From positions 1 through 8,929 of the forward strand of contig CAZAIO010000108.1 of the NCBI GenBank assembly GCA_964485235.1: DNA of 8,929 nucleotides, given 5' to 3'. Below, piece by piece: positions 1-7,006 of the stretch (positions are counted from its first letter, which is position 1; each line of letters opens with the position of its first letter). The stretch is from CAZAIO01 sp964485235. Its GTDB lineage: Bacteria; Chloroflexota; Dehalococcoidia; GIF9; UBA5629. The position numbers were made by a program, and so were the translations under genes. The notes beneath the pieces were generated by a model. That model searched no databases and was not told the origin of the DNA. It saw nothing but the letters and a program-made list of their open reading frames with translations.

Positions 1-3000
1 AAGCTCCCCGTCGTGCATATCATAGGGAAACATTCCCGCGACGACGTGTATTTTCTACCCCACTCCAGGTCCTCATCATCCTGCATGGGCAGGACAGCCG
101 CATCGATGCCGCATGCCCTGGACGCGGCGGCGAGCAGGTGAGCGCTGTCACACATATAGGGGAAATAGATAGTTCGCCCGCGCGACGGCGACGTTTTGAA
201 AACCGATACCGGCGCGAACTCTTTTTCGGACACGTCTGCACCGGTCTCACCTTTCAGGCTGTCGAGAAAGGCTTCGCAGCGGGTTATCATGCCTGCATCG
301 GCGCTGTGTTCGTCCACTTCGAGCTGGAGGTACGGTTTGCCGCGCATTTCTTTTCTGACGTAGTGCGAGAGGAATGAGTCGGGGCCGCAGCGGAAGTTGG
401 TGATGTACACGGCGTGCAGTCTCCTGTCGTTTGCCACCATTCTCGTTCCTGCGAGTATCTTTTGACCGTTCGGCCAGTACATCATGTCGTATTCTTTATA
501 AATATCGCCCATGGTCTCCCCGAAGGGCAGGAAATCGAGCGGTATGGGGAGCACATTCAGTTCGATGAGCTTCTTGATGAGGTTGAGGTTGAGTTCCGGG
601 TCTCCCGAGTTGTACGGACGCCCGAGGATCACCACGGGCAACCTGTCCTGAGGAAGGTCATCCAGCACTTTCCTGCCTTCTTCGCGAAGCGCCGCCTCGA
701 ATATCGATTGTGCCTGCTCCGCCGCACGGACCGCACGATCGACTTTTCCCCGGTTTGTCCCGAAGGTCTTTTTCATGAAACCGGCAAGGTCTCCGACCAG
801 TTTTTTCCGCGAGTAACGGAAATGCAGGGTCGGCACCAGGAATTTTTTAGCCGCTTTCTCACCTTTCATCGAGCCGCGGAGCATAAACGGGTATGCCTGT
901 ATCCACGGGCAGTTGTAGTTAATGGAGCTGTTTTCTTTGTCCGCCCTGTTATCGACGATAAAGGGCATGAAAATATAGTCCGTGCCTTTTTCCAGCAGGT
1001 CATGGATATGTCCGTGTATAACCTCGACCGGGAAGCAGGTCTCCGCGGTCAGCATGCTCAGCGATTTCGTGACCAGAGGCCGGTCGGATGGGCGGGAAAG
1101 TACGACGCGGAATCCAAGTGTTTCGAAGAATGTACGCCAGTAAGGGAACTGCTGGTAATAGAGCATGAGACCTCGCGGGATGCCGATGGTCGTTCGTGTA
1201 TCGGCCTGCCTGTCCGAAGTATTGTCCTCGTAGTCTCCCAGCAGCAGCTTTTCTCTTAGTTCGAAGAGGTTGGGGATCTCCCTTCGCCTTCGCTCTTTTT
1301 CCTCTTTAACTCCCTGCGGCTGATATTTATCGCAGCGGTCGCCGTAGAACAGGGCTCTCTGTTCTCCCTCTATTACCACTTTGTGTACGTCACAGTGGTT
1401 TTCGCAGCCCTGGCAGGTGAAACGGCTCATAGTATAAGGAGTCCGGCTGACTGTGAACCCTTTGAAGTCCGTTGTACTGCCTTTTTTTCGCACTTCTTCT
1501 CTTGCCAGCATTGCTGCCCCTATTGCGCCGGTCACGTCGAAATGCGGCGGTACGGTAATAGGCTTGCCTGTTATGGCTTCGAACGCGGCGACGACGGCAG
1601 GATTGTTTGTCACGCCGCCCTGAAAGAGGATATGGTTGCCGATCCGCTTCGCACCGACCACTTTCTGTATGTAGTTCTGGACGATGGAATAGGCCAGCCC
1701 GCCTATCAGGTCTTCTTTGTCCGCACCTTTCTGCTGGTGCGAGTTCAGGTCGCTTTCCATAAATACAGTGCAGCGGTCGCCGAGCCGTGAGGGCTGTTTT
1801 GCGCCGAGGGCAAGCTCGCCGAACTCGTCGACGATATTGATGCCGAGCTTTTCTGCCTGCTCTTCCAGGAATGAGCCTGTACCGGCAGCGCAGACTTTGT
1901 TCATCTCGAAGTCCACTACAACGCCGTTATCGATGCTGATATATTTCGAGTCCTGTCCGCCGATCTCGAATACCGTGTCCACTTCAGGGTGATAGAAAAT
2001 AGCCGCTGTTGCCTGGGCGGTGATCTCGTTCTTTATAGTATCGGCCCCAACAAAATGTCCTGTCAGGTAACGTCCGGAGCCGGTCGTTCCCGCGGCTTTG
2101 ACCGCTACGGCTTCTCCAACCTCTTCATATATCTCGGAAAGGCCGCGGCGGATCGCCTCGAGCGGTTTACTCGCGGTGGGCAGATAACGCCGGGCAATCA
2201 CGTTATTATCATCGTCTATAAGCACCACGTTGGTGCTTAAGGAGCCTACATCCAGTCCCAGATAGACATCCAGCTTTTTGTCTGTCTCAGGCTTGAATAC
2301 GACATTTTTATGCCCGTTCGCGTACGGCTGTCTGAGCTGCGGCCAGCGCGGCAGGTCGGACTTCGGGTTTTGCAAGTGTTCAGCGAGGCGGGATAGTCCC
2401 TTGAACGATATATCTGTATCAGGAGGGCTGTCCATGATATGGAACACGGCGCCGATCGCGCCCATCGAGGCGAAATGCTCCGGTATAATAAGCTCTCCGT
2501 CTTTGAGATTGAGCACTTCCCTGAAAGCCCTGACCACACCTGCATTTGCTGCAACACCGCCCTGGAATACTACCGGCGGCTCGAGGTCCCTGCCCCTGGC
2601 GAGGTTGCTCCGGACATTACGGGCAACTGCATAGCAAAGGCCTGCCACGATGTCATGGACCGGCGTGGCAATCTGCTGCAAATGGATCATGTCGCTCTTT
2701 GCAAAGACGCTGCAGCGTCCGGCGATATGGGGCGGATTTTCCGATTTTAACGCAAGGTCGCCGAACTCTTTCTCGATGGAAATGCCGATCCGCCTTGCCT
2801 GCTGGTCCAGGAACGATCCTGTTCCCGCCGCGCATACCGTGTTCATAGCAAAATCAGCAAGGCGGGACTTTCCATTCCCTGTCTCCGGATGCATGATAAT
2901 AAGCTTGGAGTCTTCACCGCCCATCTCGATCACTGTCCTCGCCTCCGGATAAAGGCGTGATACCGAGCTTGACTGTGCTACGATCTCATTGACGAAGAAG

Positions 3001-3230
3001 CCGCCTATAAGGCTGGCGGCGAGCTTTCCGCCGGTGCCCGTAACAGCTACCTTTACGATCGATTCAGCGGGATAGCGCTTCAGGACTTCTGAGAGCACGT
3101 CGTAGAGCGCACGGAACGGGCGTCCGTGACATAAAGTATACCGGTCCTCGACGATATTTCTATCAGCATCGATAAGCACAGTATTAACGGAAATCGAGCC
3201 GATATCCAGCCCGAGTGAAAAATGCTGCAT
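1..3230 (-). CDS. Acyl-CoA dehydratase activase-related giant protein (two BadF/HgdC ATPase domains plus DUF2229/HgdB-like region), C-terminus outside window
   Basis: The frame is open from an ATG at 3228-3230 to the window edge, giving 1,076 residues without a stop. AGGAGG lies 9 nt before the start. Domain 1 begins with LGLDIGS (about residue 6), then GGEDSK (about 104), CAAGTGSFLDQQ with C133, and GRCSVF with C173. Domain 2 repeats this order with LGLDVGS (about 322), GGQDSK (about 423), C447 in CAAGTGSFLEEQ and C487 in DRCTVF. In HgdC-type activases such a Cys pair from each subunit of a dimer bridges one [4Fe-4S] cluster; the tandem copy could do this within one chain. Then follow a four-Cys motif (C606, C609, C613, C633), IGIPRGLM (682-689), ETCFPVE (C732), PVVILGRPYN (865-874) and FRCGPDSF (C948), typical of the DUF2229/HgdB-like part. 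Full-length relatives run to about 1,400 residues, so some 300 are probably missing. HgdC-type activases drive ATP-dependent low-potential electron transfer to 2-hydroxyacyl-CoA dehydratases. The substrate of this fused class is not established. Confidence 0.93.
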   Translation of the reverse strand, partial: MQHFSLGLDIGSISVNTVLIDADRNIVEDRYTLCHGRPFRALYDVLSEVLKRYPAESIVKVAVTGTGGKLAASLIGGFFVNEIVAQSSSVSRLYPEARTVIEMGGEDSKLIIMHPETGNGKSRLADFAMNTVCAAGTGSFLDQQARRIGISIEKEFGDLALKSENPPHIAGRCSVFAKSDMIHLQQIATPVHDIVAGLCYAVARNVRSNLARGRDLEPPVVFQGGVAANAGVVRAFREVLNLKDGELIIPEHFASMGAIGAVFHIMDSPPDTDISFKGLSRLAEHLQNPKSDLPRWPQLRQPYANGHKNVVFKPETDKKLDVYLGLDVGSLSTNVVLIDDDNNVIARRYLPTASKPLEAIRRGLSEIYEEVGEAVAVKAAGTTGSGRYLTGHFVGADTIKNEITAQATAAIFYHPEVDTVFEIGGQDSKYISIDNGVVVDFEMNKVCAAGTGSFLEEQAEKLGINIVDEFGELALGAKQPSRLGDRCTVFMESDLNSHQQKGADKEDLIGGLAYSIVQNYIQKVVGAKRIGNHILFQGGVTNNPAVVAAFEAITGKPITVPPHFDVTGAIGAAMLAREEVRKKGSTTDFKGFTVSRTPYTMSRFTCQGCENHCDVHKVVIEGEQRALFYGDRCDKYQPQGVKEEKERRRREIPNLFELREKLLLGDYEDNTSDRQADTRTTIGIPRGLMLYYQQFPYWRTFFETLGFRVVLSRPSDRPLVTKSLSMLTAETCFPVEVIHGHIHDLLEKGTDYIFMPFIVDNRADKENSSINYNCPWIQAYPFMLRGSMKGEKAAKKFLVPTLHFRYSRKKLVGDLAGFMKKTFGTNRGKVDRAVRAAEQAQSIFEAALREEGRKVLDDLPQDRLPVVILGRPYNSGDPELNLNLIKKLIELNVLPIPLDFLPFGETMGDIYKEYDMMYWPNGQKILAGTRMVANDRRLHAVYITNFRCGPDSFLSHYVRKEMRGKPYLQLEVDEHSADAGMITRCEAFLDSLKGETGADVSEKEFAPVSVFKTSPSRGRTIYFPYMCDSAHLLAAASRACGIDAAVLPMQDDEDLEWGRKYTSSRECFPMICTTGS

Positions 3231-3315
3231 GGTGATGAGCCTCCTATTGTGAAAGCAGGTGTGACTGCTCATACTAAGTGTACCATCTTTTATATACAGG
3301 TGACCACAGGATATA

Positions 3316-3344
3316 TAATGAAAATGATGGAGATAGCTGTCAGG
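3316..3344 (-). promoter_or_regulatory. Candidate sigma-70-type promoter for the activase gene
   Basis: On the minus strand CTGACA (3339-3344, 5 of 6 to the -35 consensus) lies 17 nt from CATTAT (3316-3321, 4 of 6 to the -10 consensus). The expected start site would leave a leader of about 80 nt before the ATG at 3230. The surrounding spacer is AT-rich with other TATA-like stretches (3292-3297 on the opposite strand), so the exact -10 is uncertain. Confidence 0.35.
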
Positions 3345-3382
3345 GGAAATATGTATAACTGTTGAAACAGGAGAGATGCTAC

Positions 3383-3411
3383 TTGACACGGGTGCTTCGT
3401 GCGCGTACATT
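3383..3411 (+). promoter_or_regulatory. Sigma-70-type promoter for the cyclodeaminase-selenoprotein transcript
   Basis: A perfect TTGACA (3383-3388) is followed after exactly 17 nt by TACATT (3406-3411, 4 of 6 to consensus). Transcription would start near 3418, leaving a leader of about 36 nt that carries AGGAG (3440-3444) 10 nt before the ATG at 3455. It lies in the divergent spacer, so this transcript and the activase transcript would run away from each other. I saw no riboswitch-like structure in the spacer. Confidence 0.6.
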
Positions 3412-3454
3412 TTAAACAGGCCTATATCGACTGAAAGACAGGAGCTGTATTCTC

Positions 3455-4417
3455 ATGCCGACGTTTATTCTTGACCACAACACCGTAAGCACATTGATCA
3501 AAATGCCGGATATTATCGGGGTGGTGGAAGAAGCATTTAAAATGCTTTCTGCAGGAAAGGCGAATATGCCGCCTAAAGCATATCTGTTGGTCGATCACGG
3601 GGATTTCCGGGCTATGCCGGCAGCTTTGCCGGGTTGTGCCGGTGTGAAATGGGTGAACTCCCATCCGGGCAATCCACAACGAGGATTGCCGTCGGTGATG
3701 GCGGTGATGGTCTATAACGATCCTGAAACGGGTTATCCGCTCGCGATCATGGATGCAACGGATATTACCGCGTACCGCACGGGAGCAGCATCGGCAATTG
3801 CATCGAAATATCTAGCCCGTAAGGGCTCGCATACTCTCGGCATTATCGGCGCAGGCTATCAGGCACATACTCAGATAATGGCTCATGCAGAGCTTTTCGA
3901 ATTCGATTCCATAAACGTTTTCGATATTTCCGGCGATGCCGTGAACAAGCTGGTCGACGGCCTGCCCGGCTACCCGGTGAAAAGTTGTTCGATAGAAGAA
4001 GCGGCTGCATCGAATATAGTATGTACATTGACGCCATCCCGTGCTCCTGTGGTGAAACGGGAATGGATTGTGCCCGGTACTCATATCAATGCCATAGGGG
4101 CGGATGGAGGAGGAAAGCAGGAACTGGAGCCATCCATATTGAGCGATGCGTTGGTAGTGGTTGACGATATGCGACAGGCGGTTGCAGGCGGGGAGATAAA
4201 TGTGCCGATAAAGCGGGGTCTTTTTTCCCAGGAGCAAATATACTGTACTCTTGCCGAGCTGGTTGCCGGAGCAAAGCCGGGAAGGACAGACGACAGGACG
4301 GTCACGATATTTGATTCTACGGGAATTGCCATAGAAGATATTGCTGTTGCCCGGTTAATCTTCGAGAAAGCCGTACAGTCGGGCGACAGCCCTTCCATTG
4401 ACCTGATAGGAGTGTAA
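3455..4417 (+). CDS. Ornithine cyclodeaminase / mu-crystallin family NAD(P)-dependent enzyme
   Basis: The 320-residue product has the usual family length. It shows a substrate-side segment with PPKAYL (K41), FRAMP (R52), KWVNSHPGNP (K65) and ATDITAYRTG (R108), a Rossmann fold with the GxGxxA signature GAGYQA (132-137), AIGADGGGK with D217 at the position of the catalytic Asp of ornithine cyclodeaminase, and the closing signature STGIAIEDIA (288-297). D157 at the end of the second Rossmann strand (VFDIS) fits NAD(H) rather than NADP(H). The family includes ornithine cyclodeaminase (ornithine to proline plus ammonia), archaeal alanine dehydrogenase, ketimine and delta-pyrroline-carboxylate reductases, and opine-type synthases. 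Sequence reading alone cannot separate these; K41 and R52 recall the archaeal alanine dehydrogenase type. It is cytosolic. The start is fixed by AGGAG 10 nt upstream. It is the first gene of a probable two-gene transcript with the selenoprotein 63 nt downstream, which lies in the same reading frame after this gene's TAA. Confidence 0.92.
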   Translation: MPTFILDHNTVSTLIKMPDIIGVVEEAFKMLSAGKANMPPKAYLLVDHGDFRAMPAALPGCAGVKWVNSHPGNPQRGLPSVMAVMVYNDPETGYPLAIMDATDITAYRTGAASAIASKYLARKGSHTLGIIGAGYQAHTQIMAHAELFEFDSINVFDISGDAVNKLVDGLPGYPVKSCSIEEAAASNIVCTLTPSRAPVVKREWIVPGTHINAIGADGGGKQELEPSILSDALVVVDDMRQAVAGGEINVPIKRGLFSQEQIYCTLAELVAGAKPGRTDDRTVTIFDSTGIAIEDIAVARLIFEKAVQSGDSPSIDLIGV

Positions 4418-4429
4418 AAAGCAGGAAAA

Positions 4430-4450
4430 CGTCCGCTAGAGAGCAGGACG
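4430..4450 (+). other. Small hairpin between the cyclodeaminase and selenoprotein genes
   Basis: CGTCC (4430-4434) pairs with GGACG (4446-4450), with a further GC/GC pairing possible inside, around a short loop. A TAAATTTTTATT stretch starts 5-6 nt later, so it could act as a weak or partial terminator or as an mRNA-processing or stability element. The T-run is separated from the stem and the next gene's Shine-Dalgarno site begins at 4469, so I favour read-through with damping over full termination. Confidence 0.3.
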
Positions 4451-4480
4451 GTGTGTAAATTTTTATTCAGGAGCATGAAC

Positions 4481-4780
4481 ATGTCTACCGAGATTGACCC
4501 GAACGATGAACACCGCTGAGGCCCCGAGTGAGGCGCAAGCCAGGCCCCGGTCAGGGGCGTAAAAATGATCACTTTCCCGGACGGCACCAAAACAGGAATA
4601 TACGGCCTGGATGCCGTCATGGAGGAAATGTACCGTGAGGGAAAACCGGTAAACGATGCTACAGCTCTGGAAATGATGGAGCGACTGGAAGGCTCCAACT
4701 ATTTCGCCCGGTCGGTGCGGCATATATATAAAAACTTGTTGCGGGCTGAATACCGGCGCTATCTGGAAATGAAATCATAA
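4481..4780 (+). CDS. Probable small selenoprotein with two selenocysteines (UxxxU motif), family not recognised
   Basis: AGGAG (4469-4473) stands 7 nt before the ATG at 4481, which opens MSTEIDPNDEHR. The frame then meets TGA (4517-4519), GPE, TGA (4529-4531), GASQAPVRGVK, and continues without a stop through FPDGTKTGIYGLDAV to TAA at 4778-4780. Read with Sec at both UGAs the product has 99 residues, with U13 and U17 in U-G-P-E-U-G, a spacing like a CxxxC redox or metal site. The rest is about 70 residues, mostly helical by eye: GIYGLDAVMEEMYREGK, then an E/M-rich helix, then a basic tail ending AEYRRYLEMKS. There is no signal peptide or membrane segment. Conventional annotation would start at the ATG at 4565 (71 residues, weak AGGGG site at 4553) and lose the motif. 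A start at 4475 is less likely because its Shine-Dalgarno spacing is 1 nt. It lies 63 nt after the cyclodeaminase gene and is probably co-transcribed. I infer a thiol/selenol redox or metal/metalloid-handling role, but no function is shown. Confidence 0.7.
4517..4558 (+). promoter_or_regulatory. Bacterial SECIS-like element downstream of two in-frame UGA codons
   Basis: GCCCC (4544-4548) pairs with GGGGC (4554-4558) around the loop GGTCA (4549-4553). The E. coli fdhF SECIS presents a GGUC apical loop on a short GC-rich stem, and the loop G and U contact SelB. Here the loop begins 17 nt after the second UGA and 29 nt after the first, so one hairpin could serve both; to my knowledge bacterial SECIS loops lie about 16-37 nt from the UGA. 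A second hairpin, GGC (4532-4534), GCAA tetraloop, GCC (4539-4541), lies between and starts directly after the second UGA. GGCC at 4520-4523 and 4543-4546 could close an outer stem around it. The element lies within the coding region, as expected for bacteria. Confidence 0.62.
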
Positions 4781-4815
4781 GCCCAGTAAACAGAGGTTTG
4801 AGATAAGTATTATTA

Positions 4816-4849
4816 AACCGCCGGTATAAAGAGGGCTCTGCCGGTGGTT
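4816..4849 (-). terminator. Intrinsic terminator of the HD-GYP sensor gene
   Basis: AACCGCCGG (4816-4824) pairs with CCGGTGGTT (4841-4849), 9 bp with one G-U pair, and AGAG/CTCT can pair inside the loop. On the minus strand the stem begins directly after the sensor's TAG (4850-4852) and is followed by a T-rich run (TTTAATAATACTT). The plus-strand side has no clear T-run, but the hairpin lies in a convergent gap and may also affect transcripts coming from the selenoprotein gene. Confidence 0.6.
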
Positions 4850-6835
4850 CTACTCGAAGTGAAAGTCTTTCTCATTGAAAAGTTCGACGCAGGCATCCAC
4901 GATTACAGGGTCGTATAGAATGCCCTTATTCTTTACGATCTCTTCCAGCGCCTTATCGATTCCGAGGGCAGGCCGGTAAGGCCGGTGAGAAGCGATTGCC
5001 TCTACAACATCGGCAACCGCCAGTATTCTGGCTTCCGGAATGATGTTATCGCCGGATAGTCCCTGCGGGTATCCGGAACCGTCCAGTCTTTCATGATGCT
5101 GGTGTATGATCCTGGCGATAGGCCATGGTGATACAATGTTCTTCAATATTTCGTAACCTGTTTGCGCGTGAGTTTTCATCAGGGCGAACTCGGCTTCGGA
5201 CAGCTCCTCCGGATTGGTGAGAATTTCCGTAGGTATACGCACTTTACCGATATCGTGAATGAGGCTGGCAAGGCGTAACCCGCGGATCTTGTCTTCAGAA
5301 TAGTGCAGGTACGTTGCTATGGCGCAGGCAAGCTGGGTCACTCGCCGTTGATGTCCCGCAGTATACGGGTCTCTCATCTCCACTGTCATTGCTATTGCTT
5401 CGATGGTTTGGTCCATGGCATTCAACAGTCTTTCAGAGTTTCGTCTTTTTTCCGCTTCTACGTGTTTACGCCCTGTAATATCGCGCATAAAGGCGAAAAT
5501 TCGTCCGCCGTCGATTTCAATGTGGTTGAGGTTAATCTCAACATCGATAATATCGCCGTTTTTACATCTCTGGCGGGTCTCGAAATGGTCTACACCTGCC
5601 TCTTTTATCCTTTTAATGCGGGTTGTCATCTCCTGGCGTTCTTCTGCCTCATCGATATCTTTAATACTCATTTTTAACAGTTCATCACGGCTGTAGCCGA
5701 TCATCCGGCAAAATGCATCGTTTACATCGAGAAACCTTCCTTCTATGTCGGTGAGGCAAAACCCGTCAGCCGTTGTCTGAATGACCGTCCTGTATTCCAT
5801 CTCTTTCTGGTTACGCTCTGTGACATCGTGCAAGACGGTCAACCATCCCATCTGATTGCCCTTGCTGTCCCGCATAATCTCCGTATCGACTTCAAAGATA
5901 CGTGTCTCTCCCGATGCTTCCCATGTCAGCTCGATACTCGTCTCCACAAAGCTGATGTTCCCGAGAAGCGGATAGTCCCGAGCGAGCTGTTTTATTTCAT
6001 TCCCGATAATACTTTTATCCGCACCGAGTATTGCCAGCGCTACCGGGTTCGCTTCCAGCAATAATTTCTGCATATTAAAGACCAGGATGCCATCGTACAT
6101 ATGCTGAATAATAAATTCACGGGCGAAAGGCACGGCTTTGAGCAGGTGAAAACGCATTACACCCACAGCTATTGCTATGCCGGAGGCGGCGAACATGACC
6201 GGCGTCAGGTCTTTGCGTGGCAGCGATAGCAGATCGAAAATATATATTGCGTTCCATAATAAAGGCAGGATAACCGCTATAAGTAATGAAATTGCCTGAC
6301 CTCTGTAGAGCGGTGTACCTGTAAACAGACGCCGTACAAGTATAACTATACCGCTTAGCGTCAATAGATAATCGTACGTTAAAGCTACCCAGAAGAACGG
6401 GCCGTATGTTTTAACCGTTATAAGGAAAGTGCCTGAGGTGACAAGATGCTCGTCATACCACATAAGGTGGTGAAGGTTGTTTGTCCAGACCAGTACTAAG
6501 GAAACGAACGGTATAATGCATAAGGTGACCGCTTTCCAGCCGGTTATCAACCGGGCGCCGGTTGTGTAGTGCAATGCGAAGATAAACCATGCAACCGGTA
6601 CTGTCAGCGAGCCGATATAGCCGATACTGGTGAAAAACAATTGACGTTCCAGGGTAAAACTGTGAGACTCGATGAAAAAGCCGAATGCCCAGATATAGGT
6701 GGAAATTGCGAGCACCAGTAATGCGATAGCTCCGGGAACATCACGGTGCCGCCACGCGAGTACTATTACGTACAGCGAGGCGATAAGCGAGAGCATCATC
6801 GTCACCTGGTAGAAGATGTAGAAGGATTCGTTCAC
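4850..6835 (-). CDS. Membrane-bound PAS/HD-GYP sensor, probable c-di-GMP phosphodiesterase
   Basis: The 661-residue product starts with GTG (6833-6835) behind GAGG, which lies 7-8 nt upstream. Seven hydrophobic segments (about 7-27, 36-55, 66-88, 98-117, 146-168, 180-200, 211-228) match the 7TM input region of the HisKA_7TM type. PAS 1 covers about 240-345 (MYDGILVFN, then HDVTER) and PAS 2 about 346-460 (TADGFCLTDIEGRFLDVND, then MRDITGRK). A short helical linker leads to an HD-GYP domain at about 475-650: GHQRRV (H495), LIHDIGK (H527, D528, K531), KTHAQTGYEIL (H556), HHERLDGSGYP (H580, H581, GYP 588-590) and ADVVEAIASHRPYR (D609). All metal-binding residues of active HD-GYP enzymes appear present, so hydrolysis of c-di-GMP at the inner membrane face is the likely output, controlled by an unknown membrane or PAS ligand. 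There is no GGDEF, kinase or receiver domain. The gene stands alone, divergent from the CQLGCF-repeat gene. Confidence 0.93.
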   Translation of the reverse strand: MNESFYIFYQVTMMLSLIASLYVIVLAWRHRDVPGAIALLVLAISTYIWAFGFFIESHSFTLERQLFFTSIGYIGSLTVPVAWFIFALHYTTGARLITGWKAVTLCIIPFVSLVLVWTNNLHHLMWYDEHLVTSGTFLITVKTYGPFFWVALTYDYLLTLSGIVILVRRLFTGTPLYRGQAISLLIAVILPLLWNAIYIFDLLSLPRKDLTPVMFAASGIAIAVGVMRFHLLKAVPFAREFIIQHMYDGILVFNMQKLLLEANPVALAILGADKSIIGNEIKQLARDYPLLGNISFVETSIELTWEASGETRIFEVDTEIMRDSKGNQMGWLTVLHDVTERNQKEMEYRTVIQTTADGFCLTDIEGRFLDVNDAFCRMIGYSRDELLKMSIKDIDEAEERQEMTTRIKRIKEAGVDHFETRQRCKNGDIIDVEINLNHIEIDGGRIFAFMRDITGRKHVEAEKRRNSERLLNAMDQTIEAIAMTVEMRDPYTAGHQRRVTQLACAIATYLHYSEDKIRGLRLASLIHDIGKVRIPTEILTNPEELSEAEFALMKTHAQTGYEILKNIVSPWPIARIIHQHHERLDGSGYPQGLSGDNIIPEARILAVADVVEAIASHRPYRPALGIDKALEEIVKNKGILYDPVIVDACVELFNEKDFHFE

Positions 6836-6846
6836 CAGTTAACCTC

Positions 6847-6874
6847 GGTTCAAAGAGTATACTATAGTTGAACC
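6847..6874. repeat. Perfect 7-bp inverted repeat in the divergent spacer, possible operator
   Basis: GGTTCAA (6847-6853) and TTGAACC (6868-6874) form a perfect dyad with a 14-bp centre containing TATACT-like sequence on the minus strand. The dyad lies 12-39 bp before the GTG of the sensor gene, overlapping its likely -10 region. This is the geometry of a repressor operator, though the RNA could also form a hairpin in the sensor's leader. A related TTGAAC occurs at 6935-6940, where it may be the -35 box of the opposite gene. Confidence 0.35.
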
Positions 6875-6934
6875 TATTATTCCATAAATTCCCTGTTTTG
6901 CGTATCGGTATACAAGTTTCCGAAATTTACGTGG

Positions 6935-6964
6935 TTGAACTCGAAACGAATAATGGACTACAAT
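6935..6964 (+). promoter_or_regulatory. Candidate promoter for the CQLGCF-repeat gene
   Basis: TTGAAC (6935-6940) and TACAAT (6959-6964, 5 of 6 to the -10 consensus) are 18 nt apart. Transcription would start near 6971, giving a leader of about 36 nt. The -10 box is followed by a 12-bp AT palindrome (6969-6980). Confidence 0.5.
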
Positions 6965-7006
6965 GCCTTTATATATATAAATGTAAATTATTGCGGGGGT
7001 GCAGCA

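Noticed and set aside
414..1259. A 281-codon open frame on the plus strand opposite the activase gene
   Set aside because: The antisense frame carries an unbroken 1,076-residue protein with clear family motifs; this plus-strand frame has no recognisable domain or convincing ribosome site. The other plus-strand frames between 138 and 2952 are rejected for the same reason.
4475..4519. A 14-codon leader peptide ending at the first UGA
   Set aside because: It has no regulatory-peptide features (no codon runs or attenuator with a T-run) and the frame continues in phase into the conserved-looking downstream part.
4081..4698. A 205-codon minus-strand frame across the end of the cyclodeaminase gene and the selenoprotein gene
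   Set aside because: It overlaps well-supported coding sequence on the other strand and its composition (rich in Ser, Pro and Arg) is that of an antisense shadow.
4565..4780. A stand-alone 71-residue gene starting at the ATG at 4565
   Set aside because: Possible, since a weak AGGGG site precedes it, but the better AGGAG/ATG at 4481 in the same frame, the UGA-only interruptions and the SECIS-like hairpin favour the longer selenoprotein. It remains the fallback reading.
6969..6980. TTATATATATAA palindrome as a possible regulatory site
   Set aside because: Simple AT dinucleotide repeats are palindromic by nature; without a conserved pattern this is not evidence of a binding site.
6935..7006. 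N-terminal extension of the CQLGCF protein to the ATG at 6935
   Set aside because: That ATG lies inside the candidate promoter, has no Shine-Dalgarno site, and the added residues look like translated AT-rich leader.
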